The position numbers and the translations under genes are program-made. Under the pieces are notes generated by a model, which was given only the letters and a program-made list of their open reading frames with translations, was not told where the DNA came from and did no database searches. Shown here one piece after another: positions 7,430 to 17,014 of a stretch of DNA of 58,401 bases; the stretch's first letter is position 1, and each line of letters starts with the position of its first letter. Origin of the DNA: Bacteroidales bacterium (GTDB taxonomy: Bacteria; Bacteroidota; Bacteroidia; Bacteroidales; UBA12077); NCBI GenBank assembly GCA_028282785.1, contig JANQHE010000030.1:1-58401 (forward strand), in the 5' to 3' direction.

Positions 7430-10400
7430 CTAATTAAAAAACAAGTCTTTAGCAGTATTTAAAATAACAACCATTTCTGCAGCGTTATAGAAATATATTT
7501 CTCGGTAATCTTGAATTTTAAATTCAATTTCAAGAATTGATAAACTTTCTTTATCTAATTTTGACATGACCTCATCACATTCAAATAGAAAATAATCATC
7601 TTGTTCAGAAAGAGATAACAGGTTTTTATTTTGTTTTTGTAATAAAACTTCATTTTTATCAAGATAAAATCCATTATCAGTAAGGTCAAAATCAGATTTT
7701 GTTAAATAAAGCTTTGGTTTGTCTATATAAGGTGCAGATTTGGTAGGGCAGAAGGTATTACAGTTTCCACATTCATTACAGAAATTAGCGATATTAAGTA
7801 TTTGGTATTTTTGGTTTACTTGAAATAATCCCTCGTTTTGTATTTCTATTTCGCCATTTTTATGCTGAATAGCTTTTTGTAAATAATAACTAATAGGTTC
7901 TATATCATAAGAATAATTTGCGAAGTTTGGGCAAACCGTAGTACAAATATTACAAATTTCATCACATTGTAAACACCTGTCAGCCTCTGTAACTATGGAT
8001 TCTTTATCAAGAGTTTCACTAACCAGCTTAAAGTTTTTACGATCATTTACACTGAGTTCGATAAGCTTTGGAGCAAATTGTCTATTCGCTCTTTTTAACA
8101 TAAGCTCTTTTTTGGAAAACTCCTTCCTGTCTTTTGAAAGTTCAATTTTAAAATCTATTTGAGCTTTTTTAATAATTCTTTCAGCAGCTTTTCGTCCATC
8201 GCCAATAGCTTTGATTGCAGTTGCAGCACCTCTTAATGCATCACCGCCAATAAAGACATTTTTTATTTGTGTTTGATAATCACCAATTTTTGATTTCAAA
8301 AGTTCTTCATTTATAAAATCTATATCCAAACTCTGCCCAATGGCAGGAATAATCGTATCGCACAATATTTCGAATTCCGATCCCTTGATTTTTACCGGTC
8401 TTGGCCGACCAGAAGCATCGGATTCTTTCAATTCCATTTTATTCACCAGAATACCTTTAACTTGTCCATTTTTTACTATTAATTCTTCCGGTCCGGCTAA
8501 TTCTATAATTTCTATTCCTTCCTCCAGTACAGCTTTGACTTCTCCCTGGTCTGCCGACATTTCATTAATAGTTCTGCGATACACAACTGTTACCTTTCCA
8601 TTTTCACCCACCAGCCTGTATGCAGTTCTGGCCGCATCCATTGCAGTATTTCCACCACCAATAATTACTACATTTTTTCCTAAACCTGTTTTTTCTCCTT
8701 TCTTAGCTTTAAAAAGAAACTCTAAAGAATCCAAAACTCCTTTGGCTTTAATTCCTTCCATATCGAAAGGAGCAGAGAGCTGTGCACCGACTCCAACAAA
8801 AATATAGTCGTATGATTCCTTTAATCTATGGAATTTTTCAGAATCAATTTTAGTGTTGAAATGTATTTGTACACCAAGGTCTGTAATTCGTTTAAAATCA
8901 TTATTGATTGCTTTATCAGTTAATCTAAAACCAGGAATAGCATATTCTACCATTCCTCCGGCATTTGGTTTGGCCTCAAAAACTTCAACTGAAAATCCGG
9001 CTAATGCCAAATAATATGCTGCTGACATACCAGAAGGACCTGCACCAATTACTGCTATCTTCAATTTGTTTTTTGAAACTGGTTCCAGTTTTATTTCATC
9101 CTGCTCCGAAATAAAACGTTTTACCTCGCGAATTAAAATTGAGTTATCATAATTGATTCTTGTACATTTGTTTTGACATAAATGATCGCATACCATTCCC
9201 GTTATCGCAGGAAATGGATTGGTTTTTAATATGATCTCATATGCCTTATCAAATTGATTCCTGGAAGTGTAATATAAATAATCCGGTATATCCTGGTTCG
9301 TTGCACAAGTGTCCTTGCAAGGAGCTGAAATACAATCGAAAAAACCAAGATTTCTTTTGGTTTTTATATCAGGGTCTTTTATATTTTTTCTTTTATAATT
9401 ATCTGAATTCAATACTTTTTCGGAATACTTATTAAGGTTTTCTAAAGCTTTATGTTTAGAAAGATTTAAATTTAATTTATATCGGTTTAACTCTTCAAAA
9501 TACTGGTTTAATCTTGTATATCCACCTGGTTTCAGAATATCTGAACATACCGTAACTGTTTTAAAACCGCAGGATAAAACATCAGAAACATTAAATGCAT
9601 CCACACCGGCAGAGAATGATAATTGTAATTCACCATTAAATTCCTGCTGAAGTTTTTTAGCTACCTGAACAGAAATTGGATGTAAAGCCCTGCCACTCAT
9701 GTACATCATTTCCACACCCTTGCCAAATATCTTTTTGTTGTTTATGGATTCTAAGGTATTGGTTAACTTCAACCCAAAGTGTAAATTATTAGTATTAGCG
9801 GTATCCTGCAGTGATTTTATAATTTTAACAGCATCCGTATATTTTAGATCATGTTTAAATGCAATATCCGGTACGTCTGTTTTGAACTTTAATTTATCAT
9901 TTAAGATATGTCTCAAAAGTTTAGGCCCTAATAAAGTTGGATTTAACTTGACATATGTGTGTAATTTCTTTTCTTCCAGCAGATATTTAGCTATATCTTC
10001 TATTTCGTTGGCCGGACAACCATGCATTGTTGATAGGGTAATGTTACTGGAAATTTGTGATGGAATTTGTATTCCCTTAACATTTGGATAAATTTCATTG
10101 ATTTCATTAAGTTTTTCTGTTAATTCCAGAGAACAATCATTCATTTTATTAAAAAACCACTGAACATTTTCTTTTAAGATTCCATCCAAATTGTATCCAA
10201 CACTCATATTAAATATGGTTCCAATATTTTTATTCCAACCGAATATGTGATTAAGGATATGAATTATTATCCAGGCATTTAAATATTCATTAAAGCTTTC
10301 TTTAATCTTTAATTCTTGCGACCATTCACAGTTATAACCTTCATCTTGCATATCAATACAAGGTTTCGATATCTCCAATTCATCAAGTGTTTGAATAGTT

Positions 10401-10654
10401 TTTAACTCGATGTAACGTGCACCCATTAGCCAGGCTACAATAATATTTTGTGCCATCTGAGAATGCGGACTGGCTGCAATACCAATTGGAGTATCAATAA
10501 GTTGATTAAATTGCTCAATTTTAAATTGAGGGTTTTCCAGAGGATTAAAAAACAGCTCTTCCGGTATTCCAAAAATGCTTTTATTATATTGATATTCCTT
10601 GAATACGATTTGTAATAAATGTTTGAGCGATATAGGAAGGAACTTATCTGACAT
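7430..10654 (-). CDS. ygfK: YgfK-like multidomain iron-sulfur flavoprotein (putative selenate reductase subunit)
   Basis: The protein has 1074 residues from the chosen ATG. Residues 1 to about 410 form a dihydroorotate dehydrogenase-like flavin domain. A GltD-like segment follows with cysteines in CISAPCKDTC, a FAD-binding VIGAGPSGMSAAYYLALAG and an NAD(P)-binding VVIIGGGNTAMDAAR. The C-terminus carries ferredoxin-type clusters (CLQCDEICNICTTVCP and FCNECGNCNTFCP). YgfK proteins occur with molybdenum hydroxylases in anaerobic purine and selenium-linked clusters and probably exchange electrons between NAD(P)H and a redox partner; 'selenate reductase' is a historical name. An alternative TTG at 10684 would add ten residues, but it overlaps a good -7 box (10682-10689), so the ATG at 10654 is preferred. 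Confidence 0.87.
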   Translation of the reverse strand: MSDKFLPISLKHLLQIVFKEYQYNKSIFGIPEELFFNPLENPQFKIEQFNQLIDTPIGIAASPHSQMAQNIIVAWLMGARYIELKTIQTLDELEISKPCIDMQDEGYNCEWSQELKIKESFNEYLNAWIIIHILNHIFGWNKNIGTIFNMSVGYNLDGILKENVQWFFNKMNDCSLELTEKLNEINEIYPNVKGIQIPSQISSNITLSTMHGCPANEIEDIAKYLLEEKKLHTYVKLNPTLLGPKLLRHILNDKLKFKTDVPDIAFKHDLKYTDAVKIIKSLQDTANTNNLHFGLKLTNTLESINNKKIFGKGVEMMYMSGRALHPISVQVAKKLQQEFNGELQLSFSAGVDAFNVSDVLSCGFKTVTVCSDILKPGGYTRLNQYFEELNRYKLNLNLSKHKALENLNKYSEKVLNSDNYKRKNIKDPDIKTKRNLGFFDCISAPCKDTCATNQDIPDYLYYTSRNQFDKAYEIILKTNPFPAITGMVCDHLCQNKCTRINYDNSILIREVKRFISEQDEIKLEPVSKNKLKIAVIGAGPSGMSAAYYLALAGFSVEVFEAKPNAGGMVEYAIPGFRLTDKAINNDFKRITDLGVQIHFNTKIDSEKFHRLKESYDYIFVGVGAQLSAPFDMEGIKAKGVLDSLEFLFKAKKGEKTGLGKNVVIIGGGNTAMDAARTAYRLVGENGKVTVVYRRTINEMSADQGEVKAVLEEGIEIIELAGPEELIVKNGQVKGILVNKMELKESDASGRPRPVKIKGSEFEILCDTIIPAIGQSLDIDFINEELLKSKIGDYQTQIKNVFIGGDALRGAATAIKAIGDGRKAAERIIKKAQIDFKIELSKDRKEFSKKELMLKRANRQFAPKLIELSVNDRKNFKLVSETLDKESIVTEADRCLQCDEICNICTTVCPNFANYSYDIEPISYYLQKAIQHKNGEIEIQNEGLFQVNQKYQILNIANFCNECGNCNTFCPTKSAPYIDKPKLYLTKSDFDLTDNGFYLDKNEVLLQKQNKNLLSLSEQDDYFLFECDEVMSKLDKESLSILEIEFKIQDYREIYFYNAAEMVVILNTAKDLFFN

Positions 10655-10681
10655 GTTATTAGATTTGGATTGTGAACAAAA

Positions 10682-10689
10682 CAAATTTA
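10682..10689 (-). promoter_or_regulatory. Probable ygfK -7 element overlapping a 12-bp palindrome
   Basis: Read on the minus strand the sequence is TAAATTTG, matching TAnnTTTG, 27 bases before the ygfK ATG. A perfect 12-bp palindrome ATTTACGTAAAT (10685-10696) overlaps it and would suit a repressor blocking this promoter. A related TTTACGTAAA lies at 27361-27370 before dnaX. Confidence 0.5.
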
Positions 10690-10748
10690 CGTAAATCAGT
10701 TGGTATTCTTAAATTACTTCTATATTTATAGCTTATTTCAGGAAAAAC

Positions 10749-11357
10749 ATGAAGCAAAATATTAAAATTGGAAAAGATTTTTCTGTTGTTATTTTGGCTG
10801 CCGGGAAATCAGAACGAATCGGCTTTCCAAAGTTATCTTTAAAATTTGATGAATGTTTTACATTTTTAGAATGTATTGTAAATGAATATATTAAATCGAA
10901 ATGCGCAGAGATTGCGATTGTAGTAAACGAAAAGGGAAAAAGTTATCTGGTTAATAACAAAATTACTTTCCCGGCTTGTGTTAAAGTTGTTATGAATGAA
11001 CATCCGGAATGGCATCGGTTTTATTCTTTAAAATTAGGAGTTAAGAGTTTAATTGAGAATTTACCTGTGTTTATTCATAATGTAGATAATCCTTTTGTAA
11101 ATCAGGAAATTTTGAATGAGTTACTTTTAAATGAAGAGAAAGCCGACTATATAATTCCTGAATATAAAGGAAGGGGAGGACATCCTGTTTTGATCTCTGA
11201 TAATATTGTTAATGATATCGATACTATAAAGGAAAATAAACTGCATCTTAAAGAATTCCTAAATCAATATACCAAGCTCAAAATTCCTGTTAAAGATGAT
11301 AAAGTTTTAGTTAATATAAATACTTTAGATGAATATAAAAGGCATTTCAATTTCTAA
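10749..11357 (+). CDS. MocA/YgfJ-type nucleotidyltransferase
   Basis: This 202-residue NTP-transferase-like protein begins with VVILAAGKSERIGFPK, the nucleotide-binding signature of molybdenum cofactor cytidylyl- or guanylyltransferases (MocA, MobA, YgfJ). HNVDNPFVN corresponds to the metal-binding aspartate region, and GRGGHPVLIS is the conserved segment that follows in the MocA family. In this neighbourhood it probably modifies molybdopterin or otherwise serves as a maturation factor for the hydroxylases. It is divergent from ygfK (94-bp gap) and convergent with xdhB. It could alternatively be the YgfJ-type accessory protein, whose chemistry is unproven. Confidence 0.8.
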   Translation: MKQNIKIGKDFSVVILAAGKSERIGFPKLSLKFDECFTFLECIVNEYIKSKCAEIAIVVNEKGKSYLVNNKITFPACVKVVMNEHPEWHRFYSLKLGVKSLIENLPVFIHNVDNPFVNQEILNELLLNEEKADYIIPEYKGRGGHPVLISDNIVNDIDTIKENKLHLKEFLNQYTKLKIPVKDDKVLVNINTLDEYKRHFNF

Positions 11358-11401
11358 TTCAAAATACCACATATAAATACAATTAACGTTTTAATTTTGA
11401 C

Positions 11402-13654
11402 TTATTTCTGGTATAATCTCATCAAGACCTTTTCCGGTGTTAACGGTGCATCATAATCAAGTGTATAGTTCGGATTAAATGCTCGAATTGCTTCTGTTAT
11501 CGCAAAATATGCTCCAATTCCATACATGAACGGGGGTTCTCCAATAGCTTTAGAACGTAATAATGCCAATTCTGGTCCATTAGTTTTTAAAGGAGTTATT
11601 TCAATATTTTTTGGAACAGAATAAATATCCGGTACTTTGTAAGTAGATAAACTATTAGAAAGTAATTTTCCTTCTTTTGAAAAAGCAACTTCTTCAATTG
11701 TTGCCCAACCGATTCCCTGGGCAACGCCTCCTTCAACCTGTCCATTATCAATTGCGGTATTCATGCTATTGCCAAAATCATGTACAATTTTTACGTCATT
11801 AAATTCATAAATTCCCCGAATACAATCTACTGTTACTGTTATTATTGCAGTACCATATACGTGATATGCAAATGGATGTCCTTTTTCTTTTGTTTTATCA
11901 AAGTGAATAACAGGAGTAACATAATGTCCATTCTCTGTTAAACATATACGATCTAAAAATGCTGTTTCAATTAATTGTTCCCAATGAATTTTAGAATCTA
12001 CCTCGTCTTTAAATACTACTTCATCTTTAATGGTAATTTGAGACAATTTACATGATAGCATTTGGGCAGCTGTTTCTTTTAATCTTTCCAATAATCCGTT
12101 ACACGCAATTCTTAATGCATTTCCATTCAGGTCAGCACCTGAACTTGCTGCGGTTGGAGACGTGTTAGCTACCCTGGTTGTATTGGTTGATTCAATTTTA
12201 ATTCTTTTCGGGCTTATTGAAAAAACTTTGGATGCAACCTGAATCAGTTTGGTATTAATTCCTTGTCCCATTTCAACTCCACCGGTACTTATTCCAACAC
12301 TTCCGTCCTGATATATATGAACTAAAGCACGAGCCTGATTCATTGGAGTTTTAGTAAAAGAAATTCCAAAACATACCGGCATAATTGCCATTCCTTTCTT
12401 GTAATTGGTATTTTTTGAGTTAAAATCCTTAATCTCTTTTTCAATTTTATCTATTTGGTATTTATCAATGGAAGTTTTATAACACTCGCTAATGTTTACA
12501 TTTTCTGCTATTTGTCCATACTGAAATTCATCACCTTCATTTAAAAAGTTTCTTTCCTGGATCAACCTTTTTGATATATTCAACTCACAAGCTGCTTTCG
12601 CAATTGCCGATTCGATCACAAACATTCCCTGAGGCGCACCAAATCCACGAAAAGCGGTGTTTGGCGGCAAATTGGTTTTACAACTATAAACCGTAACTTC
12701 GGTGTTTGGAATAAAATATGCTCCTGTTGAATGAAATAAAGTACGCTCCATAATGGCAGGAGACAAGTCGCTTGCGGCTCCACCATTTTGATACAGGCAG
12801 GTTTGATAAGCTAATATTTTATAATCTTTTGACAATCCGATCTTGAAATCTGAACTATATGGATGACGTTTTCCTGTCATTAACATATCATCCAATCGAT
12901 GAAGAATAAGCTTAACCGGTTTTTGTAATAAGTAAGAGGCTAAGCCGGCCATGCATGCATAAGGTGTAGCCTGATCTTCTTTCCCGCCAAATCCACCACC
13001 TATACGGGCAACATCCACCTCAATTTTATGCATCGGTAAATCTAGTATTCTTGCAACAATTTTTTGAACCAATGTAGCTCCCTGAGTGGATGAATGAATT
13101 TTTATACTTCCATTATCTATTGGATAGGCGTATGAACCTTGTGTTTCTATATATAGATGTTCTTGCCCTCCGCTTTCCACTTTTCCTTCAAATATATAAT
13201 CGCATTTTGACCATGAATTTTTTACATTACCTATTTTGAATGTTCGGGGAGGGATTAACAAGTGACCCTTTTCTTTGGCTTCTCTTGGATCAGTTATAAT
13301 TTCCAATTCTTCGATTTCTACCTTAATGAATTTCAAAGCATTTCTGGCAATTTTTTCACTTGTTGCCACAATTAAAGCAATTGGTTGTCCAATAAAATGA
13401 ACTTCGTTTTCTGCAAATAGAGGTTCATCTTCAATAATTCCTCCGATTTGATTCTTGCCTGGTATATCGTTAAAGGTATAAACTTGAACAACACCATTTA
13501 CTGATTCGGCTTTCGATATGTCAAGTTCTAAAATTTTACCATGTGCTACAGGAGACCCTAAGATCACACCAGATAAAGTCCCGGTTTGAACCGGAATATC
13601 GTCAACATAAACAGATTTTCCCGTAACGTGGTTCTTTGAATCTAAATTTTTCAT
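11402..13654 (-). CDS. xdhB: Xanthine dehydrogenase, molybdopterin-binding subunit
   Basis: This 750-residue large subunit has the aldehyde oxidase/xanthine dehydrogenase a/b hammerhead domain at the N-terminus (about residues 10-115). The molybdopterin-binding domain shows GGFGGKEDQ, the AFRGFGAPQ arginine region, GGVEMGQGINTK and a C-terminal AIGEPPFMYG carrying the catalytic glutamate. With XdhA it should convert hypoxanthine to xanthine and xanthine to urate. It is last in the apparent operon modABC-xdhAB, 77 bp after xdhA. A strong hairpin lies in that gap. Confidence 0.92.
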   Translation of the reverse strand: MKNLDSKNHVTGKSVYVDDIPVQTGTLSGVILGSPVAHGKILELDISKAESVNGVVQVYTFNDIPGKNQIGGIIEDEPLFAENEVHFIGQPIALIVATSEKIARNALKFIKVEIEELEIITDPREAKEKGHLLIPPRTFKIGNVKNSWSKCDYIFEGKVESGGQEHLYIETQGSYAYPIDNGSIKIHSSTQGATLVQKIVARILDLPMHKIEVDVARIGGGFGGKEDQATPYACMAGLASYLLQKPVKLILHRLDDMLMTGKRHPYSSDFKIGLSKDYKILAYQTCLYQNGGAASDLSPAIMERTLFHSTGAYFIPNTEVTVYSCKTNLPPNTAFRGFGAPQGMFVIESAIAKAACELNISKRLIQERNFLNEGDEFQYGQIAENVNISECYKTSIDKYQIDKIEKEIKDFNSKNTNYKKGMAIMPVCFGISFTKTPMNQARALVHIYQDGSVGISTGGVEMGQGINTKLIQVASKVFSISPKRIKIESTNTTRVANTSPTAASSGADLNGNALRIACNGLLERLKETAAQMLSCKLSQITIKDEVVFKDEVDSKIHWEQLIETAFLDRICLTENGHYVTPVIHFDKTKEKGHPFAYHVYGTAIITVTVDCIRGIYEFNDVKIVHDFGNSMNTAIDNGQVEGGVAQGIGWATIEEVAFSKEGKLLSNSLSTYKVPDIYSVPKNIEITPLKTNGPELALLRSKAIGEPPFMYGIGAYFAITEAIRAFNPNYTLDYDAPLTPEKVLMRLYQK

Positions 13655-13667
13655 ATTTGTATTTTTA

Positions 13668-13729
13668 AGCCCTTCCCAACCTCCCCAAAGGGGGAAAATT
13701 CCTCCCCTTTGGGGGAATTAAAGAGGGCT
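13668..13729. repeat. Long imperfect hairpin between xdhA and xdhB
   Basis: The gap contains AGCCCTTCCC...CCCCAAAGGGGG followed by its imperfect reverse complement CCCCTTTGGGGG...AGAGGGCT, forming a stem of about 30 bp. It is much more GC-rich than its surroundings and resembles repeats scattered through many Bacteroidota genomes. Being inside the operon, it may act as a partial terminator or RNA-stability element that sets the subunit ratio. Confidence 0.75.
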
Positions 13730-13731
13730 TT

Positions 13732-15132
13732 TTAACTTATTAATTCATTTAACGAAATACTTTCCGGGAAAAGCTTAATGAAATGAGCAAAAAGTAATTG
13801 TCTCAACAGGAGCCTTTTATATTGTTTGCTTCCTCTTATATCACTAATAGGAGTAATTTCTTTCTGAAGAATTTCATTGGCTTTAATAATTGTTCCATTG
13901 GTAATTTTTTTACCGATCAAATAATTGGAGATTTGATGCAGGTATTTTGGAACCGGACCAACACCTCCTGCAGAAATCGAACAATTTTCAATAATATCTT
14001 TATTTAATTCCAGGTAAATAGCCGAATTAACACTCGCAATATCTAAATGTGTCCTTTTACTAACCTTTTCAAAATTGAATTTGAAGTTAAGCGTAGGAAT
14101 AGGAACAATAAGCGATTCAATAAATTCCCCTTTTTTCAGATCTAATTTTTTGTAATCTAAAAAGAAACTCTTTAAAGGTATTGTTCGGGTATTATCTGAT
14201 TCTTTCAAAATAATATTTGCATTCAGCACCAAGAAAAAAATACTTAAATCACTTATCGGTGAGGCATTTGCCAGATTACCGGCAATAGTACCCATATTTC
14301 TTATTGGCTCTGACGAAATTAGTTTAAAATAAGATTCAATTTCGGGAAAATACTTTTGGATTGTTTCTGAATTCATTATATCCGTAGCGTTGCATGCAGA
14401 TCCAATAATGATGTTACCTTTTTCTTCATTTATTCCTTTTAAATCTGATCTGTTATAGAATAAGTTGATATTTGTTTCTGCAATTTCTTCAGGTTTTTGG
14501 ACCATTAAATCGGTACCACCAGCAACAATTTGAAATAAACCAGAGTCATTGCTCATTGGTTCAATTTGTGCTAACTTTTCTGAAATATGTAAAAAATATT
14601 CAGGTAAGAACTTATTTTCAACCAACCAGTTAATTGGATTATCAATGTCTTTATTTTTCAATAATTCTGATATGTTTTCAGCTGCTTTCTCTATGGATTT
14701 GTAACCGGTGCATCTACAAATATTACCACTAACAGAAGCAATTGCTTTTTGATAATTTGTTTTTTCTTCTGCCATTCCATGTCCTGTTAATGACATTACA
14801 AAGCCAGGAGTACAAAATCCGCATTGTGTTGCTGATTGTTCTACAATAGTTTCCTGAATCGGAGACAGGTTTTTTAAATTAATTCCTTCTATTGTCACAA
14901 TATGTTTGCCATGTGCATTCCCAAGAGGAGTAAGGCACGAAACTATACTTTTGTATTTTACTGTATCACCATTTAAAGTACCTTCTAAAACCGTGCAAGC
15001 TCCGCAATCTCCTTCGCGGCACCCAATTTTAGTTCCAGGTAAATTTTGCCCATAACGTATAAAATCCAATAAAGTAGTTCCAGGATGACTATCCGTATTG
15101 ATGGTTTCACTATTTAGAATAAAAGAAATCAT
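13732..15132 (-). CDS. xdhA: Xanthine dehydrogenase, 2Fe-2S and FAD subunit
   Basis: This 466-residue small subunit has two parts. Residues 1 to about 165 hold two 2Fe-2S clusters: GCREGDCGACTV with C38, C43, C46 and C66, then QCGFCTPGF and CRCTGYKSIE. Residues about 190-460 form the FAD domain, with IVAGGTDLMV and the signature IRNMGTIAGNLANASP, and the CO dehydrogenase flavoprotein C-terminal domain. It carries electrons from the molybdenum site of XdhB to NAD or another acceptor. It begins 29 bp after modC, indicating cotranscription with the molybdate importer. Confidence 0.92.
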   Translation of the reverse strand: MISFILNSETINTDSHPGTTLLDFIRYGQNLPGTKIGCREGDCGACTVLEGTLNGDTVKYKSIVSCLTPLGNAHGKHIVTIEGINLKNLSPIQETIVEQSATQCGFCTPGFVMSLTGHGMAEEKTNYQKAIASVSGNICRCTGYKSIEKAAENISELLKNKDIDNPINWLVENKFLPEYFLHISEKLAQIEPMSNDSGLFQIVAGGTDLMVQKPEEIAETNINLFYNRSDLKGINEEKGNIIIGSACNATDIMNSETIQKYFPEIESYFKLISSEPIRNMGTIAGNLANASPISDLSIFFLVLNANIILKESDNTRTIPLKSFFLDYKKLDLKKGEFIESLIVPIPTLNFKFNFEKVSKRTHLDIASVNSAIYLELNKDIIENCSISAGGVGPVPKYLHQISNYLIGKKITNGTIIKANEILQKEITPISDIRGSKQYKRLLLRQLLFAHFIKLFPESISLNELIS

Positions 15133-15161
15133 AATATAGCAAGTTAATAAATTTAGGTTTT

Positions 15162-16328
15162 TTAGTTATTTATTGGTTCTGGAATTTTAGCTTGTTTAAT
15201 TTTTGATTCTTGAATTTCACTTTGATCAAAAACATGTACAACATCAATGTCATTGGCTTTGATCTGGCAATAGATCTCTTGACCTTCATGCAGATATAAT
15301 TTGCTAATAATTCCCTGAGATATTTCTACTAATAACTCAAAACCACAATCTATAATACAAAAAACACCTTCTTTATTTTTTATAATTTGATTGATTGTTC
15401 CTTTTAACTGGTTTTGTATGCTTGTTCCTACATTATTTTCCAGGTTTAACGAAATATCTACTGGCCTCAGGCTTAATTGTATTTTGGTTCCTTTACTTAT
15501 AAACTTATTTAATAGTCTTGAATGATTGGAAATCCTAAGAACTATATCCTGATTAAAGGTTACTGTATAAGAATTTTCAATTTTGTTATACGAATCAAAA
15601 TTAACTTTAAATGTATTTTGAAACTTTTTCGATCTAATTAACTCAGGTTTTTCATCGTTCTTTATAATGTTCAAGATATTTCCGGAAACTACAGAACATC
15701 CATTTTCAATAACTACTATTTTATGAGTAAGTTTCAATATATCCTCCAAATGATGACTAATAATAATCATTGGAACTTTAAAGTGGTTATTGATTCTAAG
15801 CAAATAAGAAATAATTTGCTTTCTTTTAGAACAGTCAACATTTGAGAATGGTTCATCCAAAAGCAATAATCGAGGTTGGGAGAGAAGAGCTCTTCCTATA
15901 GCTACTCGCTGTCGTTCACCTCCTGATAATTGTCTTGGTTTCTTATACAGAATTGATTCAATATCTAAAAGGTGTACCAGTTCATTAAAAGACACATATT
16001 TTTCTTTGTGTTTTATATATGGTTTACTAAACAGTAAATTCCTTTTTACCGTTAAATGTGGAAATAGATGGTTTTCCTGGAAAATGTAACCTATATTTCT
16101 TTTTTTTACTTGCTTGATTAGGTTTTGTTCGATATCAACCAACGATTCAAAATTTAGCCTTATTTTACCTTTTTGAGGTGTGTCGAGTCCTGATAATAAG
16201 TTGAATAGAGTAGTTTTTCCAGCACCGGAGGGTCCAAATATTCCGGTTATAGAACTATTCATTTGAAAATCATAGTAAAAATGGTTATCTCCAAGTTGGT
16301 GTCTTACTTTTTCAAATTGTAATATCAT
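15162..16328 (-). CDS. modC: Molybdate ABC transporter ATP-binding protein
   Basis: This 388-residue ATPase has Walker A GPSGAGKTT (32-40), the ABC signature LSGGERQR, Walker B LLLLDEPFSNVD and a C-terminal TOBE-type region (about 285-375) that can bind oxyanion. ModC energises molybdate or tungstate import. Its ATG overlaps the modB stop (ATGA). The protein is slightly longer than typical ModC because of an extended linker before the TOBE part. Tungstate transport cannot be excluded from sequence. Confidence 0.9.
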   Translation of the reverse strand: MILQFEKVRHQLGDNHFYYDFQMNSSITGIFGPSGAGKTTLFNLLSGLDTPQKGKIRLNFESLVDIEQNLIKQVKKRNIGYIFQENHLFPHLTVKRNLLFSKPYIKHKEKYVSFNELVHLLDIESILYKKPRQLSGGERQRVAIGRALLSQPRLLLLDEPFSNVDCSKRKQIISYLLRINNHFKVPMIIISHHLEDILKLTHKIVVIENGCSVVSGNILNIIKNDEKPELIRSKKFQNTFKVNFDSYNKIENSYTVTFNQDIVLRISNHSRLLNKFISKGTKIQLSLRPVDISLNLENNVGTSIQNQLKGTINQIIKNKEGVFCIIDCGFELLVEISQGIISKLYLHEGQEIYCQIKANDIDVVHVFDQSEIQESKIKQAKIPEPINN

Positions 16329-17008
16329 CGAACCAAATAGTTTTTCTTTTTATTAAAATACTCTGAAAAAATAATTGCCACAAGAGAGATTATAATGGAG
16401 ATAATAACTAATCTTGTTACAACCGGTTCTTTTCCGGGTATCTGCATATTTGAATAAACGTTTAATGCTATGGTCTGAGTTTTTCCGGCAATGTTTCCGG
16501 CAAACGATATAGTTGCTCCAAATTCACCTAAACTTCTGGCAAATGCTAAAACAGCACCGCTTATTATACCTGGTAAAGCCATTGGTACATATATCCTAAA
16601 AAAAGTGCTTATTCTTGATGCTCCCAATGAGTTGGAAGCTCTCTCATAATTGGGATCAATTAACTCAAATGAGGATTTTATATTCCTGACTGCCAGCGGC
16701 AAAGAAACAATGATTGAGGCAATAACAACGGCAGTAAAATTAAATGCAAGATTGATTTCAAATAATTCATGTATAAATCTACCGATTATGCCATTTTTGC
16801 CTAAAACGATCAAAAGTAAATAACCAGTTACTATTGGTGGGGCAACTAAAGGAATATTTATTAATCCTTCAATAATTAGTTTCCCGAGAAAATTCTTTTT
16901 AGCTAACATCCAACCCAACCATATGGCAATTGGAAGCGTTATAAAGGTGCTAACAAGAGCAGCTTTTAAGGTTAGTATGATAACTGATATTTCTTCCGAA
17001 CTAAGCAT
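16325..17008 (-). CDS. modB: Molybdate ABC transporter permease
   Basis: This 227-residue integral membrane protein has about five or six hydrophobic segments and the binding-protein-dependent permease loop SLGASRISTFFRIYVPMALP, where the EAA motif contacts ModC. The SLGEFGA segment is also typical of ModB. It lies between modA (6-bp gap) and modC (4-bp overlap), in the usual ModABC order. Confidence 0.92.
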   Translation of the reverse strand: MLSSEEISVIILTLKAALVSTFITLPIAIWLGWMLAKKNFLGKLIIEGLINIPLVAPPIVTGYLLLIVLGKNGIIGRFIHELFEINLAFNFTAVVIASIIVSLPLAVRNIKSSFELIDPNYERASNSLGASRISTFFRIYVPMALPGIISGAVLAFARSLGEFGATISFAGNIAGKTQTIALNVYSNMQIPGKEPVVTRLVIISIIISLVAIIFSEYFNKKKNYLVR

Positions 17009-17014
17009 TTTAAT

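Noticed and set aside
8340-8807. 155-residue frame opposite ygfK
   Set aside because: It lies entirely antisense to conserved NAD(P)-binding codons of ygfK and has no family resemblance. The same applies to other long antisense frames, such as 9699-10091 and 45422-45829.
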